64,000 nt of DNA from Catenulispora sp. GP43 (GTDB taxonomy: Bacteria > Actinomycetota > Actinomycetes > Streptomycetales > Catenulisporaceae): positions 62,001-126,000 of the forward strand of contig NZ_JBGCCT010000034.1 of NCBI RefSeq assembly GCF_041260665.1, read 5' to 3'. The translations under genes were made by a program, and so were the position numbers. This document shows, one piece after another, positions 1-8,007 of this stretch; position 1 is the first letter of the stretch, and each line of letters starts with the position of its first letter. The notes below the pieces were generated by a model that saw only the letters and a list, made by a program, of their open reading frames with translations, did not search any database and was not told the origin of the DNA.

Positions 1-688
1 TCGCGGCCACGCTTTGAAACTCCGTTTCCTCCCTGCTTTGCAGGTGGGTCCGGTAGCTGGGGGCGATCAGGCCTGAGCGGGCACCGACCATTAAACGCAC
101 CAGTGGCGGCAGAGCGGACATGTCGATCTCGGTGACGCGTTCGGGTGCGTAGTCCAGATGGCACATGTCCACCAGGCCCTGCGGCGGGGCGCTGTCGGCC
201 GAATATTGCCCGTGGACGACGACGTGCTCGTTGACCGCAGGCGCCAGCTTGCTACGGATACGCTCGTCATCCGCGGTCTCAAAGAAGCTGCCGCTGGGCG
301 AGAGGAGCTCCGGTGCCTCAAGCGCCTGTCTCGCTTCCTCTTCCGTCACATGGTTCCGCTCGGCCCAGTCTTTGGCGCGCGAGACGATGTATTTCTCATA
401 CGCGGTGGGATCCGACATTCGCAGGCCCAGAGGGGTTCGGGCGAAACAGACCCACTGGTCAGCATCCAGGGCGGCCAGCAGAGGCCAGAACGGCTCGGGG
501 ATCTTCCCGTTCGGCGTGCAGGCGGCCAGGCCGTTGGCGTCCCCGCCCCAGGTGCGTGCGTAGCATTCGAGCATCCGCAGCGCATCGGCATGCCAGCCGC
601 CCTCGGAGCAGATCAACGTGACGGCCCGCGGCGGGCGGACGCTAATCAGCACCGTCTGGTACGTCACCTGCTCTGCCGCGTGGGTCAC
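1..688 (-). CDS. Unrecognised protein, 3' end cut off by the window edge
   Basis: An uninterrupted minus-strand frame of at least 229 codons runs from a GTG at 686-688 to the window edge. A GGAGGA motif lies about six bases upstream of the GTG and decides the start. The N-terminus reads MTHAAEQVTYQTVLISV, followed by a Trp/Gly-rich block ARTWGGDANGLAACTPNGK near residues 45-63 and a PEPFWPLLAALDADQW block near residues 64-79. Many codons end in G or C but the frame is less biased than core genes here, fitting transferred DNA. No signal peptide or membrane segment is visible. I do not recognise the family. Its place inside the integrative element suggests cargo such as a defence or island protein, which is only inference. 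Confidence 0.7.
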   Translation of the reverse strand, partial: MTHAAEQVTYQTVLISVRPPRAVTLICSEGGWHADALRMLECYARTWGGDANGLAACTPNGKIPEPFWPLLAALDADQWVCFARTPLGLRMSDPTAYEKYIVSRAKDWAERNHVTEEEARQALEAPELLSPSGSFFETADDERIRSKLAPAVNEHVVVHGQYSADSAPPQGLVDMCHLDYAPERVTEIDMSALPPLVRLMVGARSGLIAPSYRTHLQSREETEFQSVAA

Positions 689-759
689 GCTGTCCTCCGC
701 TCATCGGACCTGCAGCATCGACTCAGCTCCCGCAGGAACCCGTCTTTGCCGCACTGAGC

Positions 760-912
760 CTACGTGCTGGCGGCGACATCGTCCGGCCATTCGGCGACGC
801 CGAGGAAGTCGACGCCGGTTCGTATCGATTCAGAAAATCCGCTGGTCACGGGGCCGCAGGTAACCGAAGGCGTGGCGTTCGAAGGCTTGACCGAGAACTC
901 GGCGGTGCGCTT
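760..912 (-). pseudogene. Possible C-terminal gene fragment
   Basis: Minus-strand codons from 912 down to a TAG at 760-762 encode 50 residues with a natural-looking C-terminus (GFSESIRTGVDFLGVAEW near the middle, then PDDVAAST). The frame is closed upstream by TAA at 913-915 and has no start with a ribosome site. It therefore looks like the tail of a gene whose front is lost. It lies just upstream of the truncated gene at 1-688. It could also be a chance open frame, as only amino-acid plausibility supports it. No homolog is recognised. Confidence 0.25.
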
Positions 913-1055
913 TTAAGCCAACCCTTGGACAGAGTCTCGACAGTTCCAGGGCTGTTTCTGTCGTGTGGCTCACTCAGGTCTCCGAGTGCGGGGTGAATGT
1001 GGGGGTTGAGAGCAGGTAATCGCGATGATAGGTCCGGCGACCCGCGCTGGCGCTC
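913..1055. other. Gene-free stretch inside the element
   Basis: With the flanking degenerate segments (689-759 and the relics on both sides) this forms roughly 370 bases without an intact gene. It contains an in-frame stop cluster, a small AT-richer patch around 905-930 and no repeat of the tmRNA 3' end. I see no promoter, terminator or RNA gene. It is best read as decayed element DNA. Confidence 0.4.
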
Positions 1056-1253
1056 GTGAGTCCAGCGTCGCCGCAGGCCGGTGGGCTGCCTGCGGTATTG
1101 GACATGCCGTCGGCGGGGCGGTTGTTGGGGATCGGACGGTCCTGGGCGTATCGGTTGGCTGCGGCTAAGGAGTTCCCACGCCCCGCGCCCCCAGCGGCCG
1201 CCAGCGGCGGGCGGTGGGCGCGGGGGAGCACGGACCAGGTCGTCACACGGTGA
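1056..1253 (+). pseudogene. Relic of an excisionase-type HTH gene
   Basis: From a GTG at 1056 the frame gives a recognisable helix-turn-helix segment, LPAVLDMPSAGRLLGIGRSW followed by AYRLAAAKEFP, the pattern of actinomycete excisionase/MerR-like HTH proteins that sit just upstream of integrase genes. After the EFP the expected 'P-V-(L/V)-R-(L/V)-G...' wing is missing. The frame instead runs into an Ala/Gly/Pro-rich tail to a TGA at 1251-1253, consistent with a frameshift or deletion. It lies 58 bases before an integrase relic, the usual xis-int order. I read both as one dead module. The protein may still be translated, but a functional wing is not visible. Confidence 0.55.
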
Positions 1254-1310
1254 TCACTCGCTGATACAGCGGCGGTAGGGAGTCGAGTAGAGGATAGGAG
1301 TGATCATCGT

Positions 1311-1615
1311 GACTACGCGTCGGCGGTCAAGAAGTGCAGCTGCCGGGTGCCCGTGCCGGCGGCGGACGGCTCGCCGGTGCTGGGCGCGGCGGGCAAGCTG
1401 AAGCAATCCCGGATCGGTTCGACGTGTCCGAAGCTGCGGCACGGATCGGGGTGGATCCTTCGCACGCGTCGTGGCACTTCCAGACCAGGTTCCAGGCCGC
1501 GGGGGTCGATTGGCAAGTCGTAGCCCGGGGCGGGATTGACACCCGACCCGAAGCCGAGGAGCAGCTGACGGCGGTGCGGAATAGCTGGTGGGACACGCGG
1601 GACCCGAATCCATGA
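1311..1615 (+). pseudogene. Relic of a tyrosine integrase N-terminus (frameshifted)
   Basis: Two reading frames together spell the N-terminal arm of an actinomycete element integrase. From 1329 one frame reads KKCSCRVPVPAADG then about 15 residues and GSTCPKLRHGSGW, the typical cysteine-containing arm. Near 1455-1470 the match moves to another frame, reading HASWHFQTRFQAAGVDW and GGIDTRPEAEEQLTAVR, the continuation of the same arm. That second frame ends at a TGA at 1613-1615. No catalytic domain follows. This is therefore a truncated, frameshifted int gene, distinct from the intact integrase at 3198. It signals an earlier or nested insertion at this locus. Recognition is by pattern only. Confidence 0.65.
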
Positions 1616-1796
1616 GCTTTAGCTGTACGGGCCAGTGCCCTTCGCTATCCCTCGAGCCATTCCGCCGAAGCGGTGAATGCGGAGGCCGCGGAGACCGTTT
1701 TCCGGACTCGGGGCGGACTTCTGGAGCGTCAAGATCCTCGCCACGCACGACTCGATGCGGTGAGGGGTCCACAGCGATACAGAAGGACAACTGAAC

Positions 1797-2780
1797 ATGC
1801 CCGGCAAGCAAGCCCGCCCAGTCGAACCTGACACCCCGGTGTCGGTCTGGTCTACTGCCCAGTCCGACTCCCGCACTCAGCGGCGAGGCCGCTACCTCCC
1901 AGCCTCGATGGCTCACCCCGGCAAGATGCTCCCGGCGATCGCCCGCCACGCCATCGAGCACTACACCTCCCCCGGCGACCTGGTGATCGACCCGATGTGC
2001 GGGATCGGAACCACGCTAGTCGAGGCCGCGCACCTCGACCGGCTCGCGATCGGCGTGGAGTACGAGAAGCGCTGGGCCGACCTGGCACTGGACAACGTCA
2101 CCCACGCCACGGAGAACGGCGCCCCCGGCTACGCCACCGTCGTCCACGGCAACGCCCGCCGCATCGACAAGCTCCTGGGCCGCGACACCGCCGGACGCGC
2201 CGCACTCATCCTCACCTCCCCGCCCTACGGCGCGTCCACCCACGGCCAAGTCCGCACCACCCGCGACTCCGGGCAGCCAAACGTCGCCAAGTCCGACTTC
2301 CACTACAGCCACGACCCGGGCAACCTCGCCTATCGCGGTATCGAGGAGCTGTTCGAAGGGTTCACCGAGATCCTCAGCAGCTGCCGCACCCTGCTCAAGC
2401 CCGGCGGATTCCTTGTCATCACCACCCGCCCGATCCGTTCCAAGCGCCAGATGATCGACATCCCGAACCTCGCGCTCAAGGCCGCCCTGGACGCCGGGTT
2501 CGAGAACTATGAGCGCTGTGTTGCACTGCTGGCAGCCGTCTCCGGCGACCGGCTCGTCCCCCGGCCATCGTTCTTCGCGAGCCTCAACGCCCGAAGCTCA
2601 AATGCCAACGGCGCCCCGCTGCATCTCGTCATCCATGAGGACGTCTTGGCCCTGCGTCGCAGCCCTGAGCCAGTACCCGAAGGACAGCCCGCCTCCGAAG
2701 TGAACGACAGCCTCGCAGCAGAAGTCACCTGCGCCTGCATCCCGCTGTTCAGCGACGAGACCGTCCGGCGGGCGGCGTGA
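1797..2780 (+). CDS. Orphan DNA modification methyltransferase (SPPY type)
   Basis: This 327-residue protein carries the S-adenosylmethionine motif D65-P-M-C-G-I-G-T-T and the catalytic motif T140-S-P-P-Y-G. That order (motif I before motif IV) and the SPPY sequence fit N4-cytosine or N6-adenine DNA methyltransferases and related TRM11-like enzymes that methylate exocyclic amino groups. The region HPGKMLPAIARHAIEHY near residue 41 is the usual lead-in of the family. The ATG lies at 1797. No restriction endonuclease gene is next to it, so it is an orphan methylase, probably protecting or marking the element. The target sequence cannot be deduced. It is followed after 113 bases by the excisionase-like gene. 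Confidence 0.85.
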   Translation: MPGKQARPVEPDTPVSVWSTAQSDSRTQRRGRYLPASMAHPGKMLPAIARHAIEHYTSPGDLVIDPMCGIGTTLVEAAHLDRLAIGVEYEKRWADLALDNVTHATENGAPGYATVVHGNARRIDKLLGRDTAGRAALILTSPPYGASTHGQVRTTRDSGQPNVAKSDFHYSHDPGNLAYRGIEELFEGFTEILSSCRTLLKPGGFLVITTRPIRSKRQMIDIPNLALKAALDAGFENYERCVALLAAVSGDRLVPRPSFFASLNARSSNANGAPLHLVIHEDVLALRRSPEPVPEGQPASEVNDSLAAEVTCACIPLFSDETVRRAA

Positions 2781-2893
2781 GCCCGGCCAAAACCTTTGAC
2801 CAAAGCCTTGATCTCTACGGCCGTGACGAGCGGCACTGGAGACATGACACAAAGCCAACGCCACCGAACCACCTCAAGACCGAAGGGCCCACA

Positions 2894-3130
2894 ATGATCG
2901 TGCCTGAGACCGCACGCCCCGCCAAGCGCGGCCGGAGCACCGCCAGCGACGAACTCCTGAGCATCGCCGAGGTCTGCGACGAGCTCGGCGTCTCTCGCGC
3001 CACCTTCTACCGTTGGCGCGCGCATCGCAAGGGACCCGAGAGCCTCCGCCTTCCCAACGGCACCGTCCGCATTCGCCGCTCAGCGTTGGAGCAGTTCCTC
3101 ACTGCTTGCGCGAAACGCGACGCCCACTGA
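2894..3130 (+). CDS. Excisionase-like helix-turn-helix protein
   Basis: A 78-residue basic protein with an HTH of the excisionase/MerR type: LLSIAEVCDELGVSRATFYRW at about residues 23-43, then a wing NGTVRIRRSALEQFL. I chose the ATG at 2894 rather than the upstream GTG at 2777 because a GAAGGG motif lies just before it and because the upstream extension has no family character. Proteins of this size directly upstream of a tyrosine integrase act as recombination directionality factors, bending DNA at the att arms and favouring excision. Here it precedes int by 67 bases on the same strand. It may also regulate int transcription. Function is inferred from domain and position. Confidence 0.8.
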   Translation: MIVPETARPAKRGRSTASDELLSIAEVCDELGVSRATFYRWRAHRKGPESLRLPNGTVRIRRSALEQFLTACAKRDAH

Positions 3131-3197
3131 CCAGCCAGCTTCCCACTCCGGGGCCGCGCCCACGCGGCCCCGGCCGTCCCCCCGTTAGGAACAGAGC

Positions 3198-4589
3198 ATG
3201 AGCAGCACGTTCGACGTCCGCATCTGGGGCATCAGCCCCTACAAGGGAGCGAAGAAGACTACATACAAGGTCCGCTGGTCCGTGGCTGGCCGAACCTTCC
3301 GCAAGACATTCGGCACCAAGGCACTGGCCGAAGGCTTCCGCGCGGAACTGATCAACGCCCAGCGCAAAGGCGAGCGCTTCGACACCGACGCCGGACTGCC
3401 CGAGTCCCAGCTGCGCGAACAGTCCAGCCGTCTCACCTGGTACCAGCACGCGACCGAGTTCATCGACATGAAGTGGAAGAGCCTGGAAGGGGGATCGCGA
3501 CGAACCCTCGCCGAGTCGCTCGCCACCATCACCTGCGGGCTCGTCGACGCCCCGGACGGGTTCGCCGAGCCGCAGACGCTGTTCCGAGCGCTGGTCCACT
3601 GGGCCTTCAACAAACCTGCCCGCACATCCGGACCGCCGCCGGAGAAGTTCGAGGCCGCCATCGCCTGGATTGAGCGCCACTCGATCCGGCTGGGGACGCT
3701 CGCCAACCCCAAGGTCGCCCGCCACGCCTACGACTGCACCCACCACGCGGCCGACGGAACACCACTGAAGCAGTCCACCGCCACGAACAAACGCAGGGCC
3801 CTCAGCGGCGCGATCAACTACGCCATCGAACTCGGACACCTGGACCACGACCCGCTACGGAAGATCAGCATCCCCAAGCAGCGGCGCGTCGTCACCGTCG
3901 ACCGCCGTGTGGTCGTCAACCCCGACCAGGCCCGCGCTCTCCTGCACGCGGTGGCCTCGCTGGGCGAGGCGGGCCGACGACTCGTCGCGTTCTTCGCCAC
4001 CATCTACTACGCAGGACTACGCCCCGGCGAAGTGGTCGCGCTACGCAGGGAAGACCTCCACCTCCCCGAGACCGGCTGGGGCGAGCTGCGGTTCTACGAA
4101 TCCAGCCCCTACTCAGGATCAGCATGGACCGACAACGGCGAAGCCCAGCCACGCAAGGCCCTAAAGCACCGCGCCGACGGAGAATGCCGAATCGTCCCCG
4201 CCCACCCCGAACTCGTCGCCCACCTCCGCAAGCACCTCGACACCTACGGCACGACGCCCGACGGACGACTGTTCGTCAACGGCAAGGGAAACCCCATCAC
4301 CTACGGCAGCTACGGCGCCATCTGGGAACGCGCCCGCGAAGTCGCACTGACGGAGACCCAGGCCGCGTCGCAGCTCGCCGGCCGTCCCTACGACCTCAGA
4401 CACGCGGCGGTGTCGACATGGCTCAATGCCGGCGTCGGCGCCCCGCAGGTCGCCGAATGGGCCGGGCACAGCGTCGAGATCCTGTTGTCCACCTACGCCA
4501 AGTGCATCGACGGCCAGGACGAACAAGCGCGCCAGCGCATCGAACGGGCGCTCGGGCCCACGGTCGACGAGGAACCGCCGACCCGCTGA
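3198..4589 (+). CDS. int: Tyrosine site-specific integrase
   Basis: This 463-residue recombinase catalyses insertion and excision of the element. Catalytic residues visible are Arg275 in GLRPGEV, Tyr398-x-x-Arg401-His402 in YDLRHAAVS (the first box-II residue is Tyr rather than His, as in many actinomycete integrases), His424 in AGHS and the nucleophile Tyr433 in LLSTYAK. An N-terminal arm-binding and core-binding region fills roughly residues 1-230. The ATG at 3198 has AGGAAC upstream. The gene points at the ssrA 3' end, which lies 170 bases further on, so ssrA is the likely attachment site. The protein looks intact, unlike the relic at 1311-1615. Confidence 0.92.
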   Translation: MSSTFDVRIWGISPYKGAKKTTYKVRWSVAGRTFRKTFGTKALAEGFRAELINAQRKGERFDTDAGLPESQLREQSSRLTWYQHATEFIDMKWKSLEGGSRRTLAESLATITCGLVDAPDGFAEPQTLFRALVHWAFNKPARTSGPPPEKFEAAIAWIERHSIRLGTLANPKVARHAYDCTHHAADGTPLKQSTATNKRRALSGAINYAIELGHLDHDPLRKISIPKQRRVVTVDRRVVVNPDQARALLHAVASLGEAGRRLVAFFATIYYAGLRPGEVVALRREDLHLPETGWGELRFYESSPYSGSAWTDNGEAQPRKALKHRADGECRIVPAHPELVAHLRKHLDTYGTTPDGRLFVNGKGNPITYGSYGAIWERAREVALTETQAASQLAGRPYDLRHAAVSTWLNAGVGAPQVAEWAGHSVEILLSTYAKCIDGQDEQARQRIERALGPTVDEEPPTR

Positions 4590-4718
4590 AAACCGGGGCA
4601 CGCATAGGGCACGGACAGCACCAAACCATGATCCATGACATATCTCGATGAAACGCCGAAATCGAGAATGCCCGGGTAAGAAATTGGGCCCGACCTGGTC
4701 AAACCCGCCCCTGAAATG

Positions 4719-4751
4719 CAAAAATGCCGCCCGACTATGTCGGGCGGCATA
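4719..4751 (-). terminator. Rho-independent terminator of ssrA
   Basis: A perfect 12-base inverted repeat (arms 4724-4735 and 4739-4750, loop of three) is followed on the minus strand by a run of five T. It sits nine bases past the tmRNA 3' end and would end tmRNA transcription. It may also stop read-through from int on the plus strand, but the T run favours the minus strand. Confidence 0.85.
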
Positions 4752-4759
4752 TGCAATCG

Positions 4760-5141
4760 TGGAGCCGGCGGGAATTGAACCCGCGTCCATCGGCGGCTTG
4801 CCAGGGCTTCTCCGGGCGCAGCCTGTGTTCGCTTTTCTCGGCCCCGGCAGTCTCACAGGCACGCTGCTGACAGGCCCATCCACATTAGTGTCCCGTCGGG
4901 CCCTGTGGCCGTGCCCGGCGGTGGATCCTCCTAATGATGTCTTACCGGGCCGGAGGCGCTCCCGGGTCGACAGAAGTCATTACCTGATTATTGTCAGGCG
5001 GCGAGACCGTAAGCGGTCTGCGACTTCAGCTGCGTCTTGTTGGCAGTTATTTTTTTTGCAGCGTGTGGTTAACGAGATCATCGCTGCTTCCTCGGCCCGC
5101 TTCCCCTGCCAAAACGTCCGATGTCGAAACCGTTCGGCCCC
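4760..5141 (-). ncRNA. ssrA: tmRNA (SsrA)
   Basis: Transfer-messenger RNA rescues stalled ribosomes together with SmpB. The 5' end GGGGCCGAACGGUUUCGACA (from 5141) and the 3' tRNA-like end GGUUCAAUUCCCGCCGGCUCC (to 4760) pair as GGGGCCG with CGGCUCC, forming the acceptor stem with a T-arm. The tag frame starts with GCC at 5042-5044 after the sequence AAAUAACU and encodes ANKTQLKSQTAYGLAA before a UGA at 4994-4996. Together with the alanine delivered on tmRNA, this is the proteolysis tag. The terminal CCA is not encoded after the discriminator A. Its length of about 382 bases is normal for actinomycetes. It lies downstream of smpB, in the usual order. Confidence 0.95.
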
Positions 5142-5340
5142 TTGTCGGACGACTCTGGTCGGAAACGTTTGGTTTTCTGACGCTTGGTCGTCTCTGTTCA
5201 GTTGTCAAACTTTCGGCTTCGGTTTCCCGGGGCCGTGATCCAAGAGTAGCGGTTCGGACCGGCAGACTCCAGCGGGTTCGCCGTGGGCGAACTGGGCGTC
5301 GGTGCGGTCTTTGCTTCTCGGTGCGGTGCTGGTCAGGGGG

Positions 5341-5835
5341 TCAGCGGCGCTTGTTGTTGCGCTTGAAGGCGGCGGCCATGGCGCGTTCGGCCTCGCGCTT
5401 GTTCTGGCGCTCCATGAGGGTCTGGCGCTTGTCGTAGGTCTTCTTGCCTCGGGCCAGGCCGATCTCGACCTTGACCTTGCCGTCCTTGAAGTACAGCTCC
5501 AGGGGGATCAGGGTCAGGCCTGTCTCCTTGGTCTTGCCGATGAGTTTGTTGATCTCGGAGCGGTGGAGCAGGAGTTTGCGGTTGCGGCGGGGGCTGTGGT
5601 TGGTCCAGGTGCCCTCCGCGTACTCCGCGATGTGGACGCCCTGGAGCCAGACCTCGGCGTCCTTGATGACCGCGTAGCCGTCGACCAGGCTGGCTCGGCC
5701 GGCCCGGAGGGACTTGACCTCGGTGCCGGTCAGGGAGATGCCCGCTTCGTAGGTGGCCTCGATCTCGTACTCGTGGCGCGCCTTCTTGTTGCGGGCGATG
5801 ACCTTCTGGCCTTGTTCCTTCGGCATGGGGTTCAT
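5341..5835 (-). CDS. smpB: SsrA-binding protein SmpB
   Basis: A 164-residue protein that binds the tRNA-like domain of tmRNA and takes it to stalled ribosomes. Family signatures are clear: [21 protein letters not shown] near residue 19, [16 protein letters not shown], and the basic C-terminal tail ([15 protein letters not shown]) that probes the mRNA channel. The ATG at 5835 has GGGGA a few bases upstream; the internal ATG at 5826 is an alternative that would remove three residues. The ftsX stop lies 18 bases upstream and ssrA follows about 200 bases downstream, so protein and RNA partners are neighbours. Confidence 0.96.
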   Translation of the reverse strand: MNPMPKEQGQKVIARNKKARHEYEIEATYEAGISLTGTEVKSLRAGRASLVDGYAVIKDAEVWLQGVHIAEYAEGTWTNHSPRRNRKLLLHRSEINKLIGKTKETGLTLIPLELYFKDGKVKVEIGLARGKKTYDKRQTLMERQNKREAERAMAAAFKRNNKRR

Positions 5836-5853
5836 TATCCCCGATGAACGGCG

Positions 5854-6786
5854 CTAGACCTTCAGGTATTTCCGCAGGGACAGGGCGCTGGCGCCGACGG
5901 CCATCAGCAGGCCGACCGGGATCAGGATCAGGACGGTCACCACCACCTTGTCCCAGCCGATGAAGCTGGTGAAGGTGAAGTTGGGGGCCAGGACCCGGTC
6001 GATGAGGAAGAACTTGAAGCTGGCCACGCCCAGGGTGGCGACCGCCACGCCGCCGAGGCCGGCCACCGCGCCCTCCATCAGGAAGGGTAGGCGGATATAG
6101 AAGTTCGAGGCTCCCACCAGGCGCATGATGCCTGTCTCCCGGCGCCTGCTGAACGCCGACAGCCGGACCGTGTTCACGATCAGCATCAGCGCCAGGCCCA
6201 CCATCACGATCGCGACCGTGGTCGCCGAGACGGTCAGGCCGTTGAACAGCTTGAACAGCGGCTGCAGGATGGTGCGCTGGTCCGACACCGTCTCCACGCC
6301 CTGCTGCCCCTGGTAGGAGCTGATCATGGCGTCGATGTTCTCGGTGCTGGGGTTCTTCAGCTTCACCCGCAGGGAGGCCGGGATCTGGTCCGGGGTCACG
6401 TACTCGGCCATCGAGGTGCCGCTGGTGCTGCCCTTGGACTGCTGCTGGTACCGGGCGAAGGCATCGGCCTGGCTCTCGGTGAAGACGGTCTGCACCAGGG
6501 GGTTGGCCTGCAGGGTGGACTGCAGGGAGTTCATCTGGTTCTGCGTCGCGGCGCCGCCGGCGCAGGTGCTGGGATGCAGGGTCGCGTCGTCCTTGGTGCA
6601 CATGAACACCGTGACCTCGACCTTGTTGTACCAGAAGTCCTTCATGTGGCTGGTCTGGAACAGCATCAGCAGCGCCACGCCGAGCATGCCGAGGGCCACC
6701 GCCGCGGAGACGACGACCGCGACGGTCATCGTCAGGTTGCGGCGCAGGCCGATGAAGATCTCGGACAGGACGAATTGTGCGCGCAT
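5854..6786 (-). CDS. ftsX: Cell division protein FtsX (ABC-like permease)
   Basis: A 310-residue integral membrane partner of FtsE. It has one N-terminal membrane segment (about residues 20-43), an extracytoplasmic domain to about residue 190 containing a Cys pair (Cys53 and Cys67 approximately), and three membrane segments towards the C-terminus. In actinobacteria FtsEX transmits ATP hydrolysis across the membrane to activate peptidoglycan hydrolases of the NlpC/P60 type. The ATG at 6786 follows AGGAG. It lies 72 bases after ftsE on the same strand and 18 bases before smpB, a conserved operon order. Nothing in the sequence looks damaged. Confidence 0.95.
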   Translation of the reverse strand: MRAQFVLSEIFIGLRRNLTMTVAVVVSAAVALGMLGVALLMLFQTSHMKDFWYNKVEVTVFMCTKDDATLHPSTCAGGAATQNQMNSLQSTLQANPLVQTVFTESQADAFARYQQQSKGSTSGTSMAEYVTPDQIPASLRVKLKNPSTENIDAMISSYQGQQGVETVSDQRTILQPLFKLFNGLTVSATTVAIVMVGLALMLIVNTVRLSAFSRRRETGIMRLVGASNFYIRLPFLMEGAVAGLGGVAVATLGVASFKFFLIDRVLAPNFTFTSFIGWDKVVVTVLILIPVGLLMAVGASALSLRKYLKV

Positions 6787-6858
6787 GGTCGGGGGACTCC
6801 TATGAGTTCTGCTTTTAGTGCGGCGTCTTCGTGGGCGCTCTAAGGCTGCGTGGGCGCT

Positions 6859-7548
6859 TTAGCGGACGTAGCCGTACACGCCGCGCGACTGGTCGCGCAC
6901 CAGGCTGCCGCTGTCGAGCTCCAGGACGCGCTTGCGCATCTGGTTCACGATGGCCTGGTCGTGGGTCACCATCACCACGGTGGTGCCGGCGCGGTTGATC
7001 CGGTCCAGCAGCTTCATGATGCCGACCGAGGTCTCCGGGTCCAGGTTGCCGGTGGGCTCGTCGGCGATCAGCACCATCGGGCGGTTCACGAAGGCCCGGG
7101 CGATCGCCACGCGCTGCTGCTCGCCACCGGAGAGCTCGTTGGGGAACCGGCCGCCCTTGCCTCCCAGGCCGACCAGGTCCAGCACTTCGGGCACCGCCTT
7201 GTTGATGACGGGCCGGGACTTGCCGATGACCTCCAGCGCGAAGGCCACGTTCTGCTCGACCGTCTTGTTCGGCAGCAGGCGGAAGTCCTGGAACACCGTG
7301 CCGATCTGGCGGCGCAGCTGCGGGATCTTCCAGTTGGACAGCTTCGCCAGGTCCTTGCCCGCGACCTGGACGCGGCCGGCGGTGGGCCGCTCCTCGCGCA
7401 GGATCAGACGCATGAAGGTCGACTTGCCGGACCCCGAGGAACCGATGACGAAGACGAACTCCCCGCGCTCGATCTCCAAAGAAATATCCTGCAGAGCCGG
7501 ACGGTTCTGGCTCGGGTAGGTCTTGGTGACCCTGTCGAATCTGATCAT
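6859..7548 (-). CDS. ftsE: Cell division ATP-binding protein FtsE
   Basis: A 229-residue ABC ATPase. Walker A is GSSGSGKST, the signature is [14 protein letters not shown], Walker B is [16 protein letters not shown], and the switch His is in MVTHDQ. It works with FtsX at the septum. The ATG at 7548 gives the canonical [14 protein letters not shown] start; a GGAGG lies some ten bases upstream. The longer frame starting at 7647 adds residues with no family character. The divergent small gene at 7737 begins 188 bases away, so both promoters must lie between. Confidence 0.95.
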   Translation of the reverse strand: MIRFDRVTKTYPSQNRPALQDISLEIERGEFVFVIGSSGSGKSTFMRLILREERPTAGRVQVAGKDLAKLSNWKIPQLRRQIGTVFQDFRLLPNKTVEQNVAFALEVIGKSRPVINKAVPEVLDLVGLGGKGGRFPNELSGGEQQRVAIARAFVNRPMVLIADEPTGNLDPETSVGIMKLLDRINRAGTTVVMVTHDQAIVNQMRKRVLELDSGSLVRDQSRGVYGYVR

Positions 7549-7736
7549 GCCGGGTTCGCCTCCGCGACAAGCGCAGCGTTCAGGAAGCCCAGGCGGGCAC
7601 TTATGCGTACGCTCGGTCGTAGTGTCACAGTAGAGATGACAGTACACGCCGGAAGTAGGGGTTCACGGCCCCTTCGGCCGGGAAGCACAATCCGCACCGG
7701 CTGCCGGCGGGTACGGAACACAGGAGGTGAGGCGGC

Positions 7737-7922
7737 ATGTGCTGTGAGCACCTGATTTGCGCGAACTGCGCGGGGCCGGTGTCCGAGGGCAGGTGCAGCG
7801 TCTGCCGTGGCCAGAGGGCCCAGATGCACCACCAGACCGGAGGCCTGTCCGTCTCGGCGATGACCGCAGTCCTGTTGACCTTGCTCATCGCTGTGGCTTT
7901 TCTCACCACGACCATGCATTAA
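7737..7922 (+). CDS. Tiny zinc-ribbon protein with C-terminal membrane anchor
   Basis: A 61-residue protein preceded by an excellent AGGAGGTGA ribosome site. The N-terminal half holds C-C near the start and two C-x-x-C pairs (CANC and CSVC, near residues 9-12 and 20-23), the layout of a small zinc ribbon. After a His-rich stretch (HHQ near residue 31) the C-terminal half is one hydrophobic helix, about residues 41-58. It would be anchored in the membrane with the metal site at the other end. It stands alone, divergent from ftsE and convergent with prfB, sharing a terminator. I believe similar small proteins occur beside prfB in other actinomycetes, but the role is unknown. The strong ribosome site argues that it is real. 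Confidence 0.75.
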   Translation: MCCEHLICANCAGPVSEGRCSVCRGQRAQMHHQTGGLSVSAMTAVLLTLLIAVAFLTTTMH

Positions 7923-7959
7923 TGGATCATCGGTATACGTGGTGCCCATATACATGAGA

Positions 7960-7998
7960 AAGCCGCTATATAGCACTCAGTGCGCTATATAGCGGCTT
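7960..7998. terminator. Perfect 15-bp hairpin between convergent genes
   Basis: Arms 7960-7974 and 7984-7998 are perfectly complementary (AAGCCGCTATATAGC and its complement) with a nine-base loop. The plus strand continues with CTGTCCTTTTTAG, and the minus strand with TTTCTCATG. It lies between the tiny membrane-protein gene (+) and prfB (-), so it probably terminates both. The AT-rich stem core is unusual in this GC-rich setting. Confidence 0.75.
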
Positions 7999-8007
7999 CT
8001 GTCCTTT

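Larger units (their letters stand above)
1..4759. mobile_element. Right part of an integrative element abutting the ssrA 3' end
   Basis: The stretch left of the tmRNA gene holds an element-type cargo: a truncated unknown gene, relics of an excisionase and integrase, an orphan DNA methyltransferase, an intact excisionase-like gene and an intact tyrosine integrase that ends about 170 bases from the tmRNA 3' end. Integration into the 3' end of ssrA by tyrosine recombinases is well known. The inserted end should carry an att repeat of the tmRNA 3' segment at the far, left boundary, which lies outside this window, so the exact limits cannot be given. No replication or transfer gene is visible here. 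The boundary with the chromosome is somewhere between 4590 and about 4830. Confidence 0.7.

Noticed and set aside
158-757. Long plus-strand open frame of 199 codons
   Set aside because: It is the shadow of the minus-strand gene at 1-688, which has a proper ribosome site and better protein character; the plus frame is Arg/Gly-rich without motifs.
5142-5340. TTGACA motif (minus strand, 5203-5208) as ssrA promoter
   Set aside because: No matching -10 element at 16-18 bases and the distance to the mature 5' end is about 60 bases; it cannot be defended.
5302-5847. Plus-strand frame opposite smpB and others opposite ftsX/ftsE
   Set aside because: Antisense shadows typical of GC-rich DNA; composition is Val/Leu/Gly/Asp-rich with no family features.
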